Positions 32,299 to 44,334 of a stretch of DNA of 64,000 nucleotides are shown piece after piece; position 1 is the first letter of the stretch; each line of letters opens with the position of its first letter. The position numbers and the translations under genes were made by a program. Source of the DNA: Megalobrama amblycephala (lineage: Eukaryota > Chordata > Actinopteri > Cypriniformes > Xenocyprididae). The DNA lies in NCBI RefSeq assembly GCF_018812025.1, contig NC_063062.1, positions 1,860,754 to 1,924,753 of the forward strand, read 5' to 3'. Under the pieces are notes generated by a model. That model was not told the DNA's origin. It did not search any database and saw nothing but the letters and a program-made list of their open reading frames with translations.

Positions 32299-33147
32299 GT
32301 GACACCGCATACTCGCTTCAGCCGCATGCGTCGTGCTTTAGATGCCCTTCACTGTCAGAACCAGCAATAAAGCAGCTAAAACTGTACAGAATCAGCAAAC
32401 AACTGAGACTAGCACAACAAAATGCAACCTGTCTGAGCTGTTTTGACACATTGAGCTCTATAGTGCTTATGTGGGCAACACAGGTTCAAGTCTGGCCTAA
32501 GGCGGGTCTCTCTTTTTATTTGATTGGTTTAAGGTTTTTACTGACTAATATTTACTGACAGATATTCTAGTTATTATTTGAAGAGTTTGGCCCAAAACGC
32601 TATAACTCCATTTTGATTAATTTGAGTAAAATGTCGTTTTCTTTACTAAGAAAGTGGCAAGATGAAAACCACTAATTTCTGTTTCTCTTTTACGTAGCAT
32701 CTTTTGGTTATAAAAACATTAAAAATTCAAATCTAGATTTTGATTGTTAAAGGTTTATTATAAAAACCTTTATTGCCTTTATTATTTAAAAAAAAAGTTT
32801 ATTTAAATAAACACGTTTTTTTTTTTTTTTTTTTTTTTCAAAATGCAATTAATCCATGAATATAAAAGTTATTTTTCATATTGGAAATGCACAACAAAGT
32901 AAGTTGATTCACATATATGACAGCCTCAAAACTTTGTCAATACTAATCTTATATACAGGCATTTTACTAAAAATACATTCAGTCGTCGCTCCCAAAATGA
33001 ATTCAACGGATCATCTTGTTAATATGTTCCCACAGGTACGTTTTTCTAATGAGACCAGGCTCATTATTTTAGTTATTCCTAATCTGTTTAAAATGCATGT
33101 CAATACTAAAAAAAAAACGCAAAAAAATAAGCCTTTTTTCAAGACTT
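32299..33147. other. Intronic DNA
   Basis: Includes a T-run at 32817-32838; no exon recognised. Confidence 0.5.
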
Positions 33148-33148
33148 G

Positions 33149-34241
33149 CGCATTTCAATTAATAGTAAAATTCCATCGAATTGAATTGAATAATCCTTAC
33201 ATATTTTAATTGAATAATTGAATAGTCCTTGCATATTTTTACATAACAATTATTCAATTCAATTTGATAGAAATTTACTATTAACCCTTAATCGTCCTTT
33301 GGCGATTTTCGACGATTTAGTCTCTTGGGGTCAGATTGACCCCAAACTTTCACAGAGCAATTGCATAAGGAAATATGAATTTTTTATATGATAAACTATA
33401 TATAATTTTTTTTTATTTACTTCTCATCTATGCATTTCTGCTGTGTTTTAGTGGATATTTTGTATTTTTTTACCTATTTACTGTACAAATACTTAACCAC
33501 GTCATAAATTGGCTTATGAAAAATAATAAAAAAAAACACTTTAATGATTAACTTAATTAAATTTAAATTGTATTTGGACATTGCCCTATGTGTTAGGGAT
33601 AGAATACTACCATCTAGAGGTTTGTGGAAAAACTTTAGGAATTATAGTTAAAGAAAAAAAAGTGCAATGACCACATATGTCCAATAGAGGTCAATAGAGA
33701 CTGTATGTTTGTGTTTATGTGTGTGTGTGAGATAGAATATTCGTTCCACTTTGTGTTTATGGTCAAGGACCAGACCTTTATTTACATATAAAGTTTTTCA
33801 GATTTAGGCCAATTTTGTTGATTTTATTTGCCAATTTCTATAAAAATGCCCTCTGTTGCAGTCACACACATGTGTGTTTGTGTGTGTGTACGAGATAGAA
33901 AGTTTGTTCCACTTTGTGGTTATGGTCTAGGACCAGACTTTTATGGAAATGTAGAACATTTCAGATTTATTCTGGATTTATTTTATTTTTTTGACAAATG
34001 AAATGAAAAAACAGTACATTTTTTCATTTTCCCATTCATTTTCAATGTGGGCTCAATCTGATGATTTTTTTTTTTTATGCACCTTTTTTATGCAGATTTG
34101 TGCATGTTTAGATAGATTATTTAGGAGGATTCACTGAGTTTCATGTCCCTGAGATGAAGGGAACACTTTTTAAAAAAGAAGGAAACTGTCAAGCGGGGTC
34201 AGCCTGACCCCAAGAGCCGATTAAGGGTTAATTGAAATGCG
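33149..34241. repeat. 45-bp inverted repeat interrupted by a TTAA MITE
   Basis: The left arm 33149-33193 is the inverse of the right arm split between 33250-33284 and 34232-34241, with about three mismatches if the MITE and one TTAA are ignored. Confidence 0.8.
33285..34227. mobile_element. piggyBac-like MITE with TTAA target duplication
   Basis: Ends CCCTTAATCG and CGATTAAGGG, each flanked by TTAA (33281-33284 and 34228-34231). A subterminal TCTTGGGGTCA..TGACCCC is present in inverse at both ends. 943 bp, no transposase. An internal block around GTTCCACTTTGTG..ATGGTC is duplicated (33744 and 33908). Confidence 0.88.
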
Positions 34242-34438
34242 TTAATCTTATCAATTGTTCTAAACTAACCATACCATATCATTCATCCACTTATGAAAAC
34301 ACGTTCAAAGTGGAAATTCAAAGCCATTATCTCTATAATTTGCATTTTTAATGTTTTTCCGAATATATTAATCACAGATGAGAGTATCACATTTCATCTG
34401 TCTGAGTCTGTGAAACAACAGCTGTGTAAAAATAACAG

Positions 34439-34474
34439 TGTGTGTGTGTGTGTCTGTGTGTGTGTGTGTGTGTG
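34439..34474 (+). repeat. (GT)n microsatellite forming the acceptor tract of the 63-bp exon
   Basis: Near-pure TG dinucleotides run up to GTGCAG at the splice acceptor. In RNA this is a UG repeat, the preferred target of CELF/CUGBP and TDP-43 type proteins. It may influence recognition of the exon at 34478. Confidence 0.85.
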
Positions 34475-34477
34475 CAG

Positions 34478-34540
34478 CACAAAGCCCGACAGTGGCGGAC
34501 CCTCTCCAGCAGGCGTACGCCGGTGTTCAGCACTATGCAG
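34478..34540 (+). CDS. celf6: CELF exon: 63-bp linker exon after a (GT)n tract
   Basis: Encodes (A)QSPTVADPLQQAYAGVQHYA. The SP..ADPLQQAYAG block is strongly conserved in the CELF3-6 linker. The acceptor CAG ends at 34477, directly after an uninterrupted-looking (GT)n run (34439-34474) that replaces a normal pyrimidine tract. The donor is GTGAGT at 34541. It is 63 bp and phase 1 at both ends, so skipping removes 21 residues in frame. Its UG-repeat acceptor in a gene whose own family binds UG repeats makes it the best candidate for regulated inclusion in this gene. Confidence 0.88.
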
Positions 34541-35466
34541 GTGAGTCTCTGTCCTTCATGTCTGTCTGTGTTTCTATGAAGTGCTGAAAACGTCTGATAA
34601 CATGCCCTCACATGACTGCTTTATGCCATGATAGCCTGAACTTTCCAAACAATCGTCATCACATGACCTGGTTACGTTGCATGTACTATTGCACACATTT
34701 TCATAGAAATAAAGGTGCTGTCACACAAACGCAAGCTTGTGTGAAAAGTTTTGCATTTCGCTGCGTTCCAAAGTTCAAGTTTGGTGAACTTAAATTCACA
34801 TCACGTGAAGACGTGCGACCAGATGAAGATCGATTCATCATGGCATGACCTCTTGGCTGAATTATAAGAATTATATTTTTGCAGTAAAGTCGAGTAGGTT
34901 GTATATTTTTACATTTTGAATGTATTACTTTATGTTGAATTCATGTTCATAAAAAAGACGTTGACGTTGCAGCATCTGATGAAATTTCTCAATTGTGACC
35001 GCAGGTTGAATGTGGTTATTTAGCATTTTTATTCAGTTTAGGCTGATCAAATAATGAGTCAAGAAAGATTTTGTGGTTGATTTAATTTCTGTTGAGTGCA
35101 TTTGCAATTTGCAATTTGTTGTGTACTCGCATAATGCCAGTGTTATTTACAGAAAATATAAAAAGAAAAGCTTATCAAAAATATAAATAAAAACTAGTAT
35201 AGTATTTAAATAATAGTTGTATATTGTGTTATAATTTTTATTAATTAATCTGTTTAATTTTAGTTTAAATTTGAGTAATTTTGTTGTGTGCTTTCGTAAT
35301 TTTGATTAGGTTTTTTATATTACTATTTAGGTTTAATTTATTTTTATTTAAATTTTAGTTGCTCTTTATTTTTATTTGTTATTTATTTTCAGTTAGTAAT
35401 ATTTATATTTTGTTTTATTACAGCTTTATTTCAATTAACAACCACAACTAAAACTTGTCAAGTTTT
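34541..35466. other. Intronic DNA without recognised gene
   Basis: AT-rich from 34860 on. Confidence 0.5.
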
Positions 35467-35908
35467 AATTACACTGCAAATAAATAAATAAATAAATAAA
35501 TAAATGTAAAAATGATGTTCTTGCTCAGTATTTTTCTCTTGTTTTCCAGTACAAACATCTAAACATTCTTAAATCAACATACTTTTACTGGAGAAGCAAA
35601 ATTATATATTTTTTGCTGAAAAATGTGTTAAAATGAAGTGAGTTTTTGCTTAAAACAAGAACAAATATCTGCCAATGGAGTCAGAAAATTTGTTTTCCAC
35701 TTTGAATTAAGTTTATTTATCCATCTGCAGATATTTGTTCTTGTTTTAAGCACAAACTCACTTAAAATTGATCAATTTTTCAGTAAATAAGACTCAAAAT
35801 CTTCAGTCATGTTGCTTCTTCAGTAAATGCATCTTGATTTAAGTATGTTTAGATATTTGTGTTGGAAAACAAGACAGAAACACTGAGGAAGAAGATCATT
35901 TTTTTGAG
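35467..35908. mobile_element. Fold-back MITE (CTTGTTTTCCAGTAC family), intact copy
   Basis: Arms containing CTTGTTTTCCAGTACAAACA and CTAAACATTCTTAAATCAA are inverse to the right part (TTGATTTAAGTATGTTTAG, GTTGGAAAACAAGACAG). The inner CTTAAAACAAGAACAAATAT is inverse to ATATTTGTTCTTGTTTTAAG. Other copies: 46995-47420, about 55234-57650 and 58475-60515. Confidence 0.8.
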
Positions 35909-36055
35909 ATTATGTGATTTCAATCGTCTGTTCATAAACACAGAGGAGTTGATGGAGGTGAATCAGAGTAAAGATGAGTGTGAAAGGAAGAATGCATCAT
36001 GTGGATGTGTTAAATCAGGAATATTACAGTGAATTCTCTTTCTCGCTCTCGGTTA

Positions 36056-36061
36056 CAGCAG
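36056..36061 (+). promoter_or_regulatory. NAGNAG tandem acceptor (CAGCAG), Ala in/out
   Basis: Two AG acceptors three bases apart; the phase-1 border means the second removes one of two Ala codons before YPAAYAP. Confidence 0.65.
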
Positions 36062-36139
36062 CCTATCCTGCCGCGTACGCGCCGATTAGCCAAGCGTTTC
36101 CCCAGCAACCAGCCATCATTCCCCAGCAACAGCGGGAAG
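36059..36139 (+). CDS. celf6: CELF exon: YPAAYAP..QQREG linker end, NAGNAG acceptor
   Basis: Encodes (A)[17 protein letters not shown], then a Gln-rich end closing with PQQQREG before RRM3. The acceptor is TTACAG at 36053-36058, and CAGCAG at 36056-36061 offers a second AG three bases on that would drop one Ala. The donor is GTGAGT at 36140. It is 81 (or 78) bp and phase 1 at both ends. AYAPIS.AFPQQP matches what I recall of CELF6 better than CELF4 (AYGQISQAFPQPPP), and this is one of the main reasons for choosing the symbol. Confidence 0.9.
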
Positions 36140-36659
36140 GTGAGTGTGACTCCGCCCCCTCCGGATAAAAGGTGATAATTGCTCTGAGAGACAGACGGAA
36201 AGTTCCCAATAAATAATGGAAAGAAACAAGAGCTGGAGAGGGAGGAGATCATCAGAGCTTCATCCAAAATACAAAAGAAAGTCTGAATTAATATCTGATG
36301 TCGCTGGAAGCCAGAATGAAGGTTGAGATTTGGCATGTTTTGATATTTTCTGGTTTGATTCTTAGACTTTAAGAACGGCACATAGTTACAGTTTTTGTCA
36401 GTAAACTGATGTGAAGAAGCTCTCGGTTCATTCTGACATAAAGAGTCTGTTTGTGTTTATTGAGGAAAAATCCTCGTTGAACTTTCTGTAAATGTGCGTT
36501 AATTGTTAATTTGAAGTTGCTCACAATCATCGGGGTTTTGAAGTAGTTAATTTGATTGTAATGATTGTCGTTTGCCCGGCGGGATGTAGTTGACCCTCAA
36601 ACTCAAGAACAGACGGAGAAACACTGAGGACTAAACCAGACAAACACCGCACATACAAA
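36140..36659. other. Intronic DNA after the YPAAY exon
   Basis: Non-repetitive, no exon recognised. Confidence 0.5.
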
Positions 36660-38100
36660 ACAAATCTATTTCACAGTTATTTTGTTTGATTTGTATGTTT
36701 TGTCTTTTTCCGTGATTTGATTTTAATATATTTTATTATTTTATTTTGTTTTGTCTTTCGTTCTGTATTTTATTTGATTTTTCAAATTAATTTTATATTT
36801 TATTTAATTTTATATTTTGTCTTTTGTTTTGTGATTTGTGATATTAGATTTTAATATATTTAATTTATGTATTGTTTTGTATTGATTTATTTTTTCTAAT
36901 ATATTTTAATTTGTTTTGTTTTTTGTTTTATTTTATTAGATTTTTTTCATAGTATTTTTCAATGTAATTTAATTTTGTCTTATGTGATTTTCATATATTT
37001 AAAAATATTTATTTTTTATTAGATTTCTTCACAGTATTTTTTATTTTAATTATTTTAATGTTATTTTTATATATATATATATTGTCTTTTGTTTTATTTA
37101 GTTTTAATATTAATCTTTTATTTTATTAATTTTGTTTTATATATATATTTATATATAATATATATATATTCATTTTATATATATTTATATATTTTGTGTT
37201 TTGTTTTATTTTATTTTAATTCGTTTCATCTTTTTTTAATTGATTTGATTTTAATATTGTTTTTTATTATAAATTTATGTTTTGTTTTGTCTTGTTTAAT
37301 GTGATTTGATTTACTATTAATTTTTTGTTTTATTTAATTTTATGTTTTGTCTTATGTGATTTGATTTTAATATATTTTATTTTATTTTATTATTTAAATG
37401 TATGTTTTGTCTTGTTTTATTTTATTTTTATTCTAATATATTTTAATTTGTTTTGTCTTTTGATTTATTTTATTAGATTTTTTTCATATGTTTTTCATTT
37501 AATTTAATTTTGTTTTATTCTGTGTGATTTTCATATATTTTAATTAGTTTTTTCTTTTGTTTTATTTTATTAGATTTTTTCACAGTATTTTTTATTTAAT
37601 TTTATGTTTTGTCTTTTGTTTTATTTTATGTGATTTTAATATATTTTTATTTGTTTTGTCTTTTGTTTTATGTGATTTGATTTTAAGATATTTTATTTTA
37701 TTATTTAAGTTTGTGTTTTGTGTTTTATTTGATTTTAATATATTCTTTAGTTAATTTTGTGTTGTCTTTTGTTTCATTTAATTTGATTTTAATATATATT
37801 TTAATTTATATTTTGTCTTGTTTTATTTTATTTGATTTACTATTTTTTGTTTTATTTTATTGTTTTATTATTTTTTAGTTAATTTTATATTTTGTCTTTT
37901 GTTTGATTTGATTTTAATATATTTTTTAAATTTGATTTTAATTGTATCTTTTGTTTTATTATTTAAATGTATGTTTGTATGTATGTATGTTATGTCTATT
38001 GCTTGATTTTAATATTATCCTTTAGTTAGCTTAATGTGTCGTCTTTTGTTTAATTAATATTAATATAGATATTTTAGTTTAGTCTTGTCTTTTGTGTTGT
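36660..38100. repeat. T-rich low-complexity tract (TTTTATTTT/TTTTGTCTTTTG)
   Basis: About 1.4 kb of degenerate TTTTATTTGATTTTAATATA and TTTTGTCTTTTGTTTTAT units. The Phe/Leu/Ile/Tyr-rich frames it contains reflect composition only. Confidence 0.85.
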
Positions 38101-38465
38101 TGTTAGCGCTCATCGTTTCCTCCATTATCCCTGTTTTAATGACAGCACAAATCTCCAGTCTTTGTCATGCCGTGTAAGAGTCACATTCCTGCCAAGCTCC
38201 AGGAGACACTGAGGAATTATTTATGTTGATCCAATTTTCCCAAAAGCCACAACACCCTGGAAGAGTCTGGATGACTCCATGTTTAATCAAATATCCGTTT
38301 AACAAAGACGCTAACGTCTGAATCCTTTACCAGATCACAGGCTGAAAACAGGTGGCAACACAACAATCCTCCTTTGAATATGTATCAGCATGCGCGCCGC
38401 TCGGCCTTCTGGGTATGGGTCTGTGTGAAATCTAATTTGTGTGACTTTATCTTTCTCTCTCGCAG
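38101..38465. other. Intronic DNA before RRM3
   Basis: Single-copy looking; carries one isolated AGTCTTTGTCATGC motif (38158) that also forms part of the repeats at 47570-48190. Confidence 0.5.
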
Positions 38466-38609
38466 GACCGGAGGGCTGTAACCTATTTATTTACCACCTG
38501 CCGCAGGAGTTCGGCGACGCGGAGCTCATGCAGATGTTTCTGCCCTTTGGCAACGTCATTTCCGCCAAAGTCTTCGTGGACCGGGCCACCAATCAGAGCA
38601 AGTGTTTCG
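38466..38609 (+). CDS. celf6: CELF exon: first two-thirds of RRM3
   Basis: Translates as (G)[20 protein letters not shown] to [11 protein letters not shown](G). RNP2 is NLFIYHL; the following helix [12 protein letters not shown] and the strand [19 protein letters not shown] are near-identical to vertebrate CELF RRM3. The acceptor CGCAG ends at 38465 and the donor GTGAGT starts at 38610; 144 bp, phase 1 at both ends. RRM3 is the C-terminal domain that binds UGU-containing RNA with high affinity. The exon is markedly GC-richer than the introns. The RNP1 motif (CFGFVSF) is split at its Gly codon with the last coding exon. Confidence 0.95.
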
Positions 38610-38960
38610 GTGAGTACCCACAATGCCACTTCACTTAGCACAATTAGTTCATCTCGTGCCTTTATTTCCCGCGTCTGCACTAATCAAGTCGCAATTAACG
38701 CTCGGGAAGTGGCGTCGCGCTCGAACGCGCAGGCATGCGGATTTACGCGCTTTTCCCGCCGGGTTTCCCTCATCAGCCGACGGTTATGAGATTCTTCCCG
38801 CCGGAGGCTTGAGAACTCATTCCCGTCTCCCTCGTATCCATCATTTCCCTCACGTCTCACACTTTACCAGAGATTGTTTTGCTTTTCCAGTCAGGACTGA
38901 TGCCACTCACACACACTCACACACACACACCAGTCTTACTATAGTATAGTATAATTATTC
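38610..38960. other. Intronic DNA after RRM3, CpG-rich part
   Basis: 38690-38800 has an unusual density of CG dinucleotides for an intron; no exon signature. Confidence 0.5.
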
Positions 38961-40061
38961 ATTAACTTACATATATATATATATATATATTCATTTTAGT
39001 GTGTTTTTTATTATTTTGTTATGTGATTTTGTCAGTTTTATTAGTTTTTGTTCTTTTTAAATATTACTATTTAGGTTTAATTTACTTTTATTTCAGTTTT
39101 AGTTTTTTCAGTTAGTCATTTTATTGCTTTAACCAAGGCAACAATGATTATTTTTTTGCCTAATTTTTAATTGAATTTTGTCAGCTTTATTTCAATCAAC
39201 AAAAATGTTTTAATAGTTTTAGTTTTTGTTCCACTTTAATTTTTATTTATTTATTTTTTTATATAAATATTTTGTTTTTCGTCTAACATTTATATTTTAT
39301 TTATTCAGCTTTATTTCAATTAACCTAAATATTTTTTATTAGTTTTAGTTTTAAAATAAAAATAAATAAATAAATAAATACATACATAAATAAATCTAAA
39401 ATAAAACTATTACAAATATTTTGTTTGTAGAACTTGAAAAAATGAAAAAAAAAATCTAAGTTGTTTGTCTAATATATATATTTTTATATATTTCAGCTTT
39501 ATTAACTGGAAATAAATACAAATTAAAAAATTTTAAAATAAATTTCTAAAAAATGATAATTGAAATAAAGCAAAGTTGAAGCACTAAAATTAAAATTATT
39601 AACAGTAAATAAATAAAACTAAAATAAAACTATTAACAATATTTTTGTTAAATATAAAATATAAATATTAGATGAAGAACTTATAAAATGAAAAAATAGA
39701 AATGTCTAATATTTATATTTTGTTTTTTCCAGCTTCATTTCAATTAACAAAAATCTTTTTTATTAGTTTTATTAGTTTTTAATGTTTCAAAAAATGATAT
39801 TTTATTTAATTTTATGTTTTGTCTTTTGTTTTATGTGATTATATTTTAATACATTTTATGTTATTTTTTATTTTTATTTTTATTTATTATTTAATTAAAT
39901 CTAACTAAAAAATAAAGTTTAAACTAAAATTACTAACAGTAAGTACATAAAAAACTATAAATAAATAGATTAAAATAATAAAATATTTATTACAAATAAT
40001 ATAAATAATTATATTATAAATAATAAAAAAGATTTTTGTTAATTGAAATCTTTTTTATTAT

Positions 40062-40114
<53 letters not shown>

Positions 40115-40200
40115 TGAATAACTTAGAAAATAATGTTTATTTTCTAAGTTCTTGATCTAAATCTTTATTTCAGTTAACACAAATGTTTTGAATAGTTTTA
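38961..40200. repeat. AT-rich degenerate tract with TTTCAATTAAC motifs and (TA)n
   Basis: Recurring CAGCTTTATTTCAATTAACA, AAATAAATAAATAAATAAAT and a (TA)n at 40068-40110. Confidence 0.8.
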
Positions 40201-40869
40201 GTTTTATTAACAATAATAACCCTTGCCCACATGAGCATCAGTCTTACCCAGAATTCCCTTGCCCTCTGCACTGAGCGTCTCGCAGCTGCATGGAAAGCGT
40301 GAAGTGCTTCCTGCGCGGATCATTATATTTCTCATAAAGCTTCTTCCTGCCTTCAGTGTGTCGACGCATGCTGAGGTCTCTTTCTGCATCTTTACATTTA
40401 AAGTTTATTTTCATCACTATTCATTAAGATCTTGGCTGTCGAACACAAGCGTGGCGTCTCGGTTGTCGCTCCGCGCCCGCAGGCTCCCTCCGAAGTTGCA
40501 GTAAAATTAGATAAAGACGCTGCTCAGGAAGGAAATTAAATCAGGTCTTTTTCATCAGCTTCCTCCGGTGTGGAGACGAACACATTCTACCTCATTACTT
40601 CATCATGTCAGCGGAATGTGCTGGAATTAGAACTGCGTGTGCATTTATCATCAGTGACGGGCTAAACATGTTGCCGTGTTTATCTGAACCTCTTGATTCG
40701 GTGGGTCGGTTAAACACGTTCACTGCGTAAAGCGGCGGCGGATCGTGTTTCAGTGATTGATTGTGTTCTGTACAGTGTTGCTGAAGCTCCAGACGATCAC
40801 TGAAACACAGATGTGATGTTCGTTTGCTGCTGTATGAATGTCTTTCTTTCATTTATTCTCTCACTGATA
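40201..40869. other. Intronic DNA without recognised gene
   Basis: Mixed composition, no repeats seen, no exon recognised. Confidence 0.5.
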
Positions 40870-43800
40870 GTGTGTGAACTCTAGCGCCACCAGAGGTTCA
40901 AAGTTTCACACTTTAGTTTGATTTTGTGACTCTTGAAGACCAAACCGTAATGCCTAGAGACTTGGCCAGATGATAGGTCTCAATTTGGGGAGAGACTGAC
41001 AAGGTATGACCCCAACTAGCCAATAGGTGGCGCTACAGCGATCAAAAATGTGAAACTGCTCATAACTCCAAGACCGTTTGTCATAGACTCAATGCCTTAT
41101 ATCATTAGAATGGCTCAAGACGAACAAAACGTATATCTCTAATTTAATTTGCGCCTGGAAAAATTTTCCGCCATTTTTAATTTTGTCCAAAACCTACTTT
41201 TGCAAACTATTCCTTGGTTTTTCTCCCAAATCAGAAACAAACCAGTGCAGACACGAACTTTGGACTCTGAATATCAAAAGTTATCCAAAATAAGTTGAAA
41301 TTTTGATTCACGTCGCTAAGGGGCGGCAAAATGTTCGAAGTGGGCGGAGTCACTTTTACTAAAATAGCTATAACTAGCCAATAGGTGGCACTACAGCAAT
41401 CAAAAACGTGAAACTGCTCATAACTCCAAGACCGTTTGTCATAGACTCAATGCCTTATATCATTAGAATGGCTCAAGACGAACAAAACGTATATCACCGA
41501 TTTAATTTGCGCCTGGAAAAATTTTCCGCCATTTTTAATTTTGTCCAAAACCTACTTTTGCAAACTATTCCTAGGTTTTTCGCCCCGATCGGGAACCAAA
41601 CCAGTGCAGACACGAACTTTGGACTCTGAATATCAAAAGTTATCCAAAATAAGTTGAAATTTTGATTCACGGTCGCTAAGGGGCGGCAAAATGTTCGAAG
41701 TGGGCGGAGTCACTTTTACTAAAATAGCTATAACTAGCCAATAGGTGGCACTACAGCAATCAAAAATGTGAAACTGCTCATAACTCCAAGACCGTTTGTC
41801 ATAGACTCAATGCCTTATATCATTAGAATGGCTCAAGACGAACAAAACGTATATCGCCGATTTAATTTGCGCCTGGAAAAATGTTTCCGCCATTTTTAAT
41901 TTTGTCGAAAACCAACTTTTGCAAACTAGTCCTTGGTTTTTCTCCCAAATCAGAAACAAACCAGTGCAGACACGAACTTTGGACTCTGAATATCAAAAGT
42001 TATCCAAAAAAGTTGAAATTTTGATTCACGGTCACTAAGGGGCACCAAAACATTCAAAGTGGGTGGAGTCACTTTTACTAAAATGGCTATAACTAGCCAA
42101 TAGGTGGCGCTACAGCGATCAAAAACGTGAAACTGCTCATAACTCCAAGACCGTTTGTCATAGACTCAGTGCCTTATATTATTCAAATCCTTGGCTCAAG
42201 GACAAAACGTATATCTCAGATTTAATTTGTGCCTGGAAAAATTTTCCACCAATTTGAATTTTGTCCAAAACCTACTTTTGCAAACTATTCCTAGGTTTTT
42301 CGCCCCGATCGGAACCAAACCAGTGCAGACATGAACTTTGGATTCTGAATATCAAAAGTTATCCAAAAAAGTTGACATTTTGATTCACGGTCGCTAAGGG
42401 GCACCAAAACGTTAAACATGGGCGGAGTCACTTGTACTAAAATGGCTATAACTAGCCAATAGGTGGCGCTACAGCGATCAAAACTGTGAAACTTCTCATA
42501 ACTCCTAGACCGTTTGTCATAGACTCAGTGCCTTATATTATTGTAATCCTTGGCTCAAGAAGAACAAAACGCATATCTCCGATTTAATTTGTGCCTGGAA
42601 AAAATTTCCGCCAAAACCTACTTTTGCAAACTAGTCCTTAGTTTTTCACCCTGATTGGAACCAAACCAGTGCAGACATGAACTTTGGACTCTGAATATCA
42701 AAAGTTATCCAAAAAAGTTGACATTTTGATTCACGGTCGCTAAGGGGCACCAAAACATTCAAAGTGGGCGGAGTCACTTTTACTAAAATGGCTATAACTA
42801 GCCAATAGGTGGCACTACAGCGATCAAAAACGTGAAACTGCTCATAACTACTAGACCGTTTGTCATAGACTCAGTGCCTTATATTATTCGAATCCTTGGC
42901 TCACGAAGGACAAAACGTATATCGCCGATTTAATTTGCGCCTGGAAAAATTTTCCACCAATTTGAATTTTGTCCAAAACCTACTTTTGCAAACTATTCCT
43001 AGGTTTTTCACCCCAATCGGAACCAAACCAGTGCACACATGAACTTTGGACTCTGAATATCAAAAGTTATCCAAAAAAGTTGAAATTTTGATTCATGGTT
43101 GCTAAGGGGCGGCAAAATGTTTGAAGTGGGCGGAGTCACTTTTACTAAAATGGCTATAACTCTTGAACTGAATGAGATATTTTCACCAAATTTGGTACAC
43201 GTGTGTATGGGCTCAATCTTTGGTCACAGTAAATAAATCACAGCAATTGGACACTAGGTGGCGCTATTACATGAAAAAAGAAACATGAAAACAGCTGTAA
43301 CTATGCAACTGTCCAATCGACTTGAAATTTGGCATGCAGTGTTTTGGTCCAAGGTGCCATGATAGTCTATGAGGACATTGGCATATCTCAAAAAACATGG
43401 CCACCATCGGCTAATGAAGTTTGAGCACCTATTAGACAAGGTTTACGGAGGCCGAACGGAATGAAGCTCGGTGGACATGTTCGACTTATAGCCCTAGATT
43501 TCTGTAAGAATTTTGAAAGAATTTGGTCTCTAGATGGCGCTAATGAGTTTTACAGCTCTATAATCACGTGTATGCATATATATGCATATCATTTATTAGA
43601 TCTCCTCATGCTAAACAACTTTGCCTAAAGAACCACTACTGTCAATCAAATCGTTCATTAAATATTCGCAATTATGTAAAAAACCTACTTTTGTGAACTA
43701 GTCCTAGGTTTTATACCCGATCAGAACAAAACAAGTGCATTACAGTTCTCTGAATGCTCTAGATCAATAATTATCAAAATAAGTTGAACTTTACCCTTTG

Positions 43801-44165
43801 GGTAGCTATAATAGGGTCATTTAGAAAAGGGGCGTGGCAAAACATACTCAAAAGCATATAAATACTAAACGAAAACTCAGAACTTCACGAAAATAGGTGA
43901 GCACATGCAACATATGATTCTAAACAAGCGTGCAAACTTTTATGGAGATCAGACCATAGGTGGCGCTATAACTCTTAAAAAGCTTTAAAAACCATATATT
44001 TCCTATGGTAAATTGCCTGTTTTGGCTGTAAATGGTCTGTTCCTTCTATGATCTAAGTGGTTACATGCTTGCAAAACAAAATATAATACCTGTTTACGTA
44101 TGTGCTTAAAGGCCTAAAATCACTTGAACCCTGATAATTGCTGCTCGCAGCTCATTATTTATTAT
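40870..44165. mobile_element. Large unclassified dispersed repeat containing a 359-bp tandem array
   Basis: Opens near CTAGCGCCACCAG and ends near TAATTGCTGCTCGCAGCT, an end I associate with an abundant cyprinid repeat. GGTGGCGCTA motifs recur along it (41026, 42104, 43258, 43970). The 3' part (43160-44165) is single copy here. No transposase or reverse transcriptase frame. Confidence 0.6.
41013..43160. repeat. 359-bp tandem repeat x6
   Basis: AACTAGCCAATAGGTGGC begins at 41013, 41372, 41732, 42091, 42450 and 42796. Units include GACCGTTTGTCATAGACTCA and AACCAGTGCAGACACGAACT. The first three copies share ATCATTAGAATGGCTCAAGA; the later three share the ATTATT..AATCCTTGGCTCA variant, implying two subgroups. 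Confidence 0.95.
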
Positions 44166-44334
44166 TTTGATTTTATTTAATTTTAACTCCCCCCCCACAC
44201 ACACACTATTTAAAGGTTTATCTGAAACATAGTTTTTGATCTTGTCTTATAGCTTTTTTTCCATTATTATTATTGTCATTTAAAGCTTTTTGTAAATAAA
44301 ATAAAAGCTAGATTCATTTATTTAAATAAATAAA

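Noticed and set aside
36660..38100. Hydrophobic frames resembling membrane proteins (for example 37089-37304)
   Set aside because: T-rich low complexity; Phe/Leu/Ile codons arise from composition.
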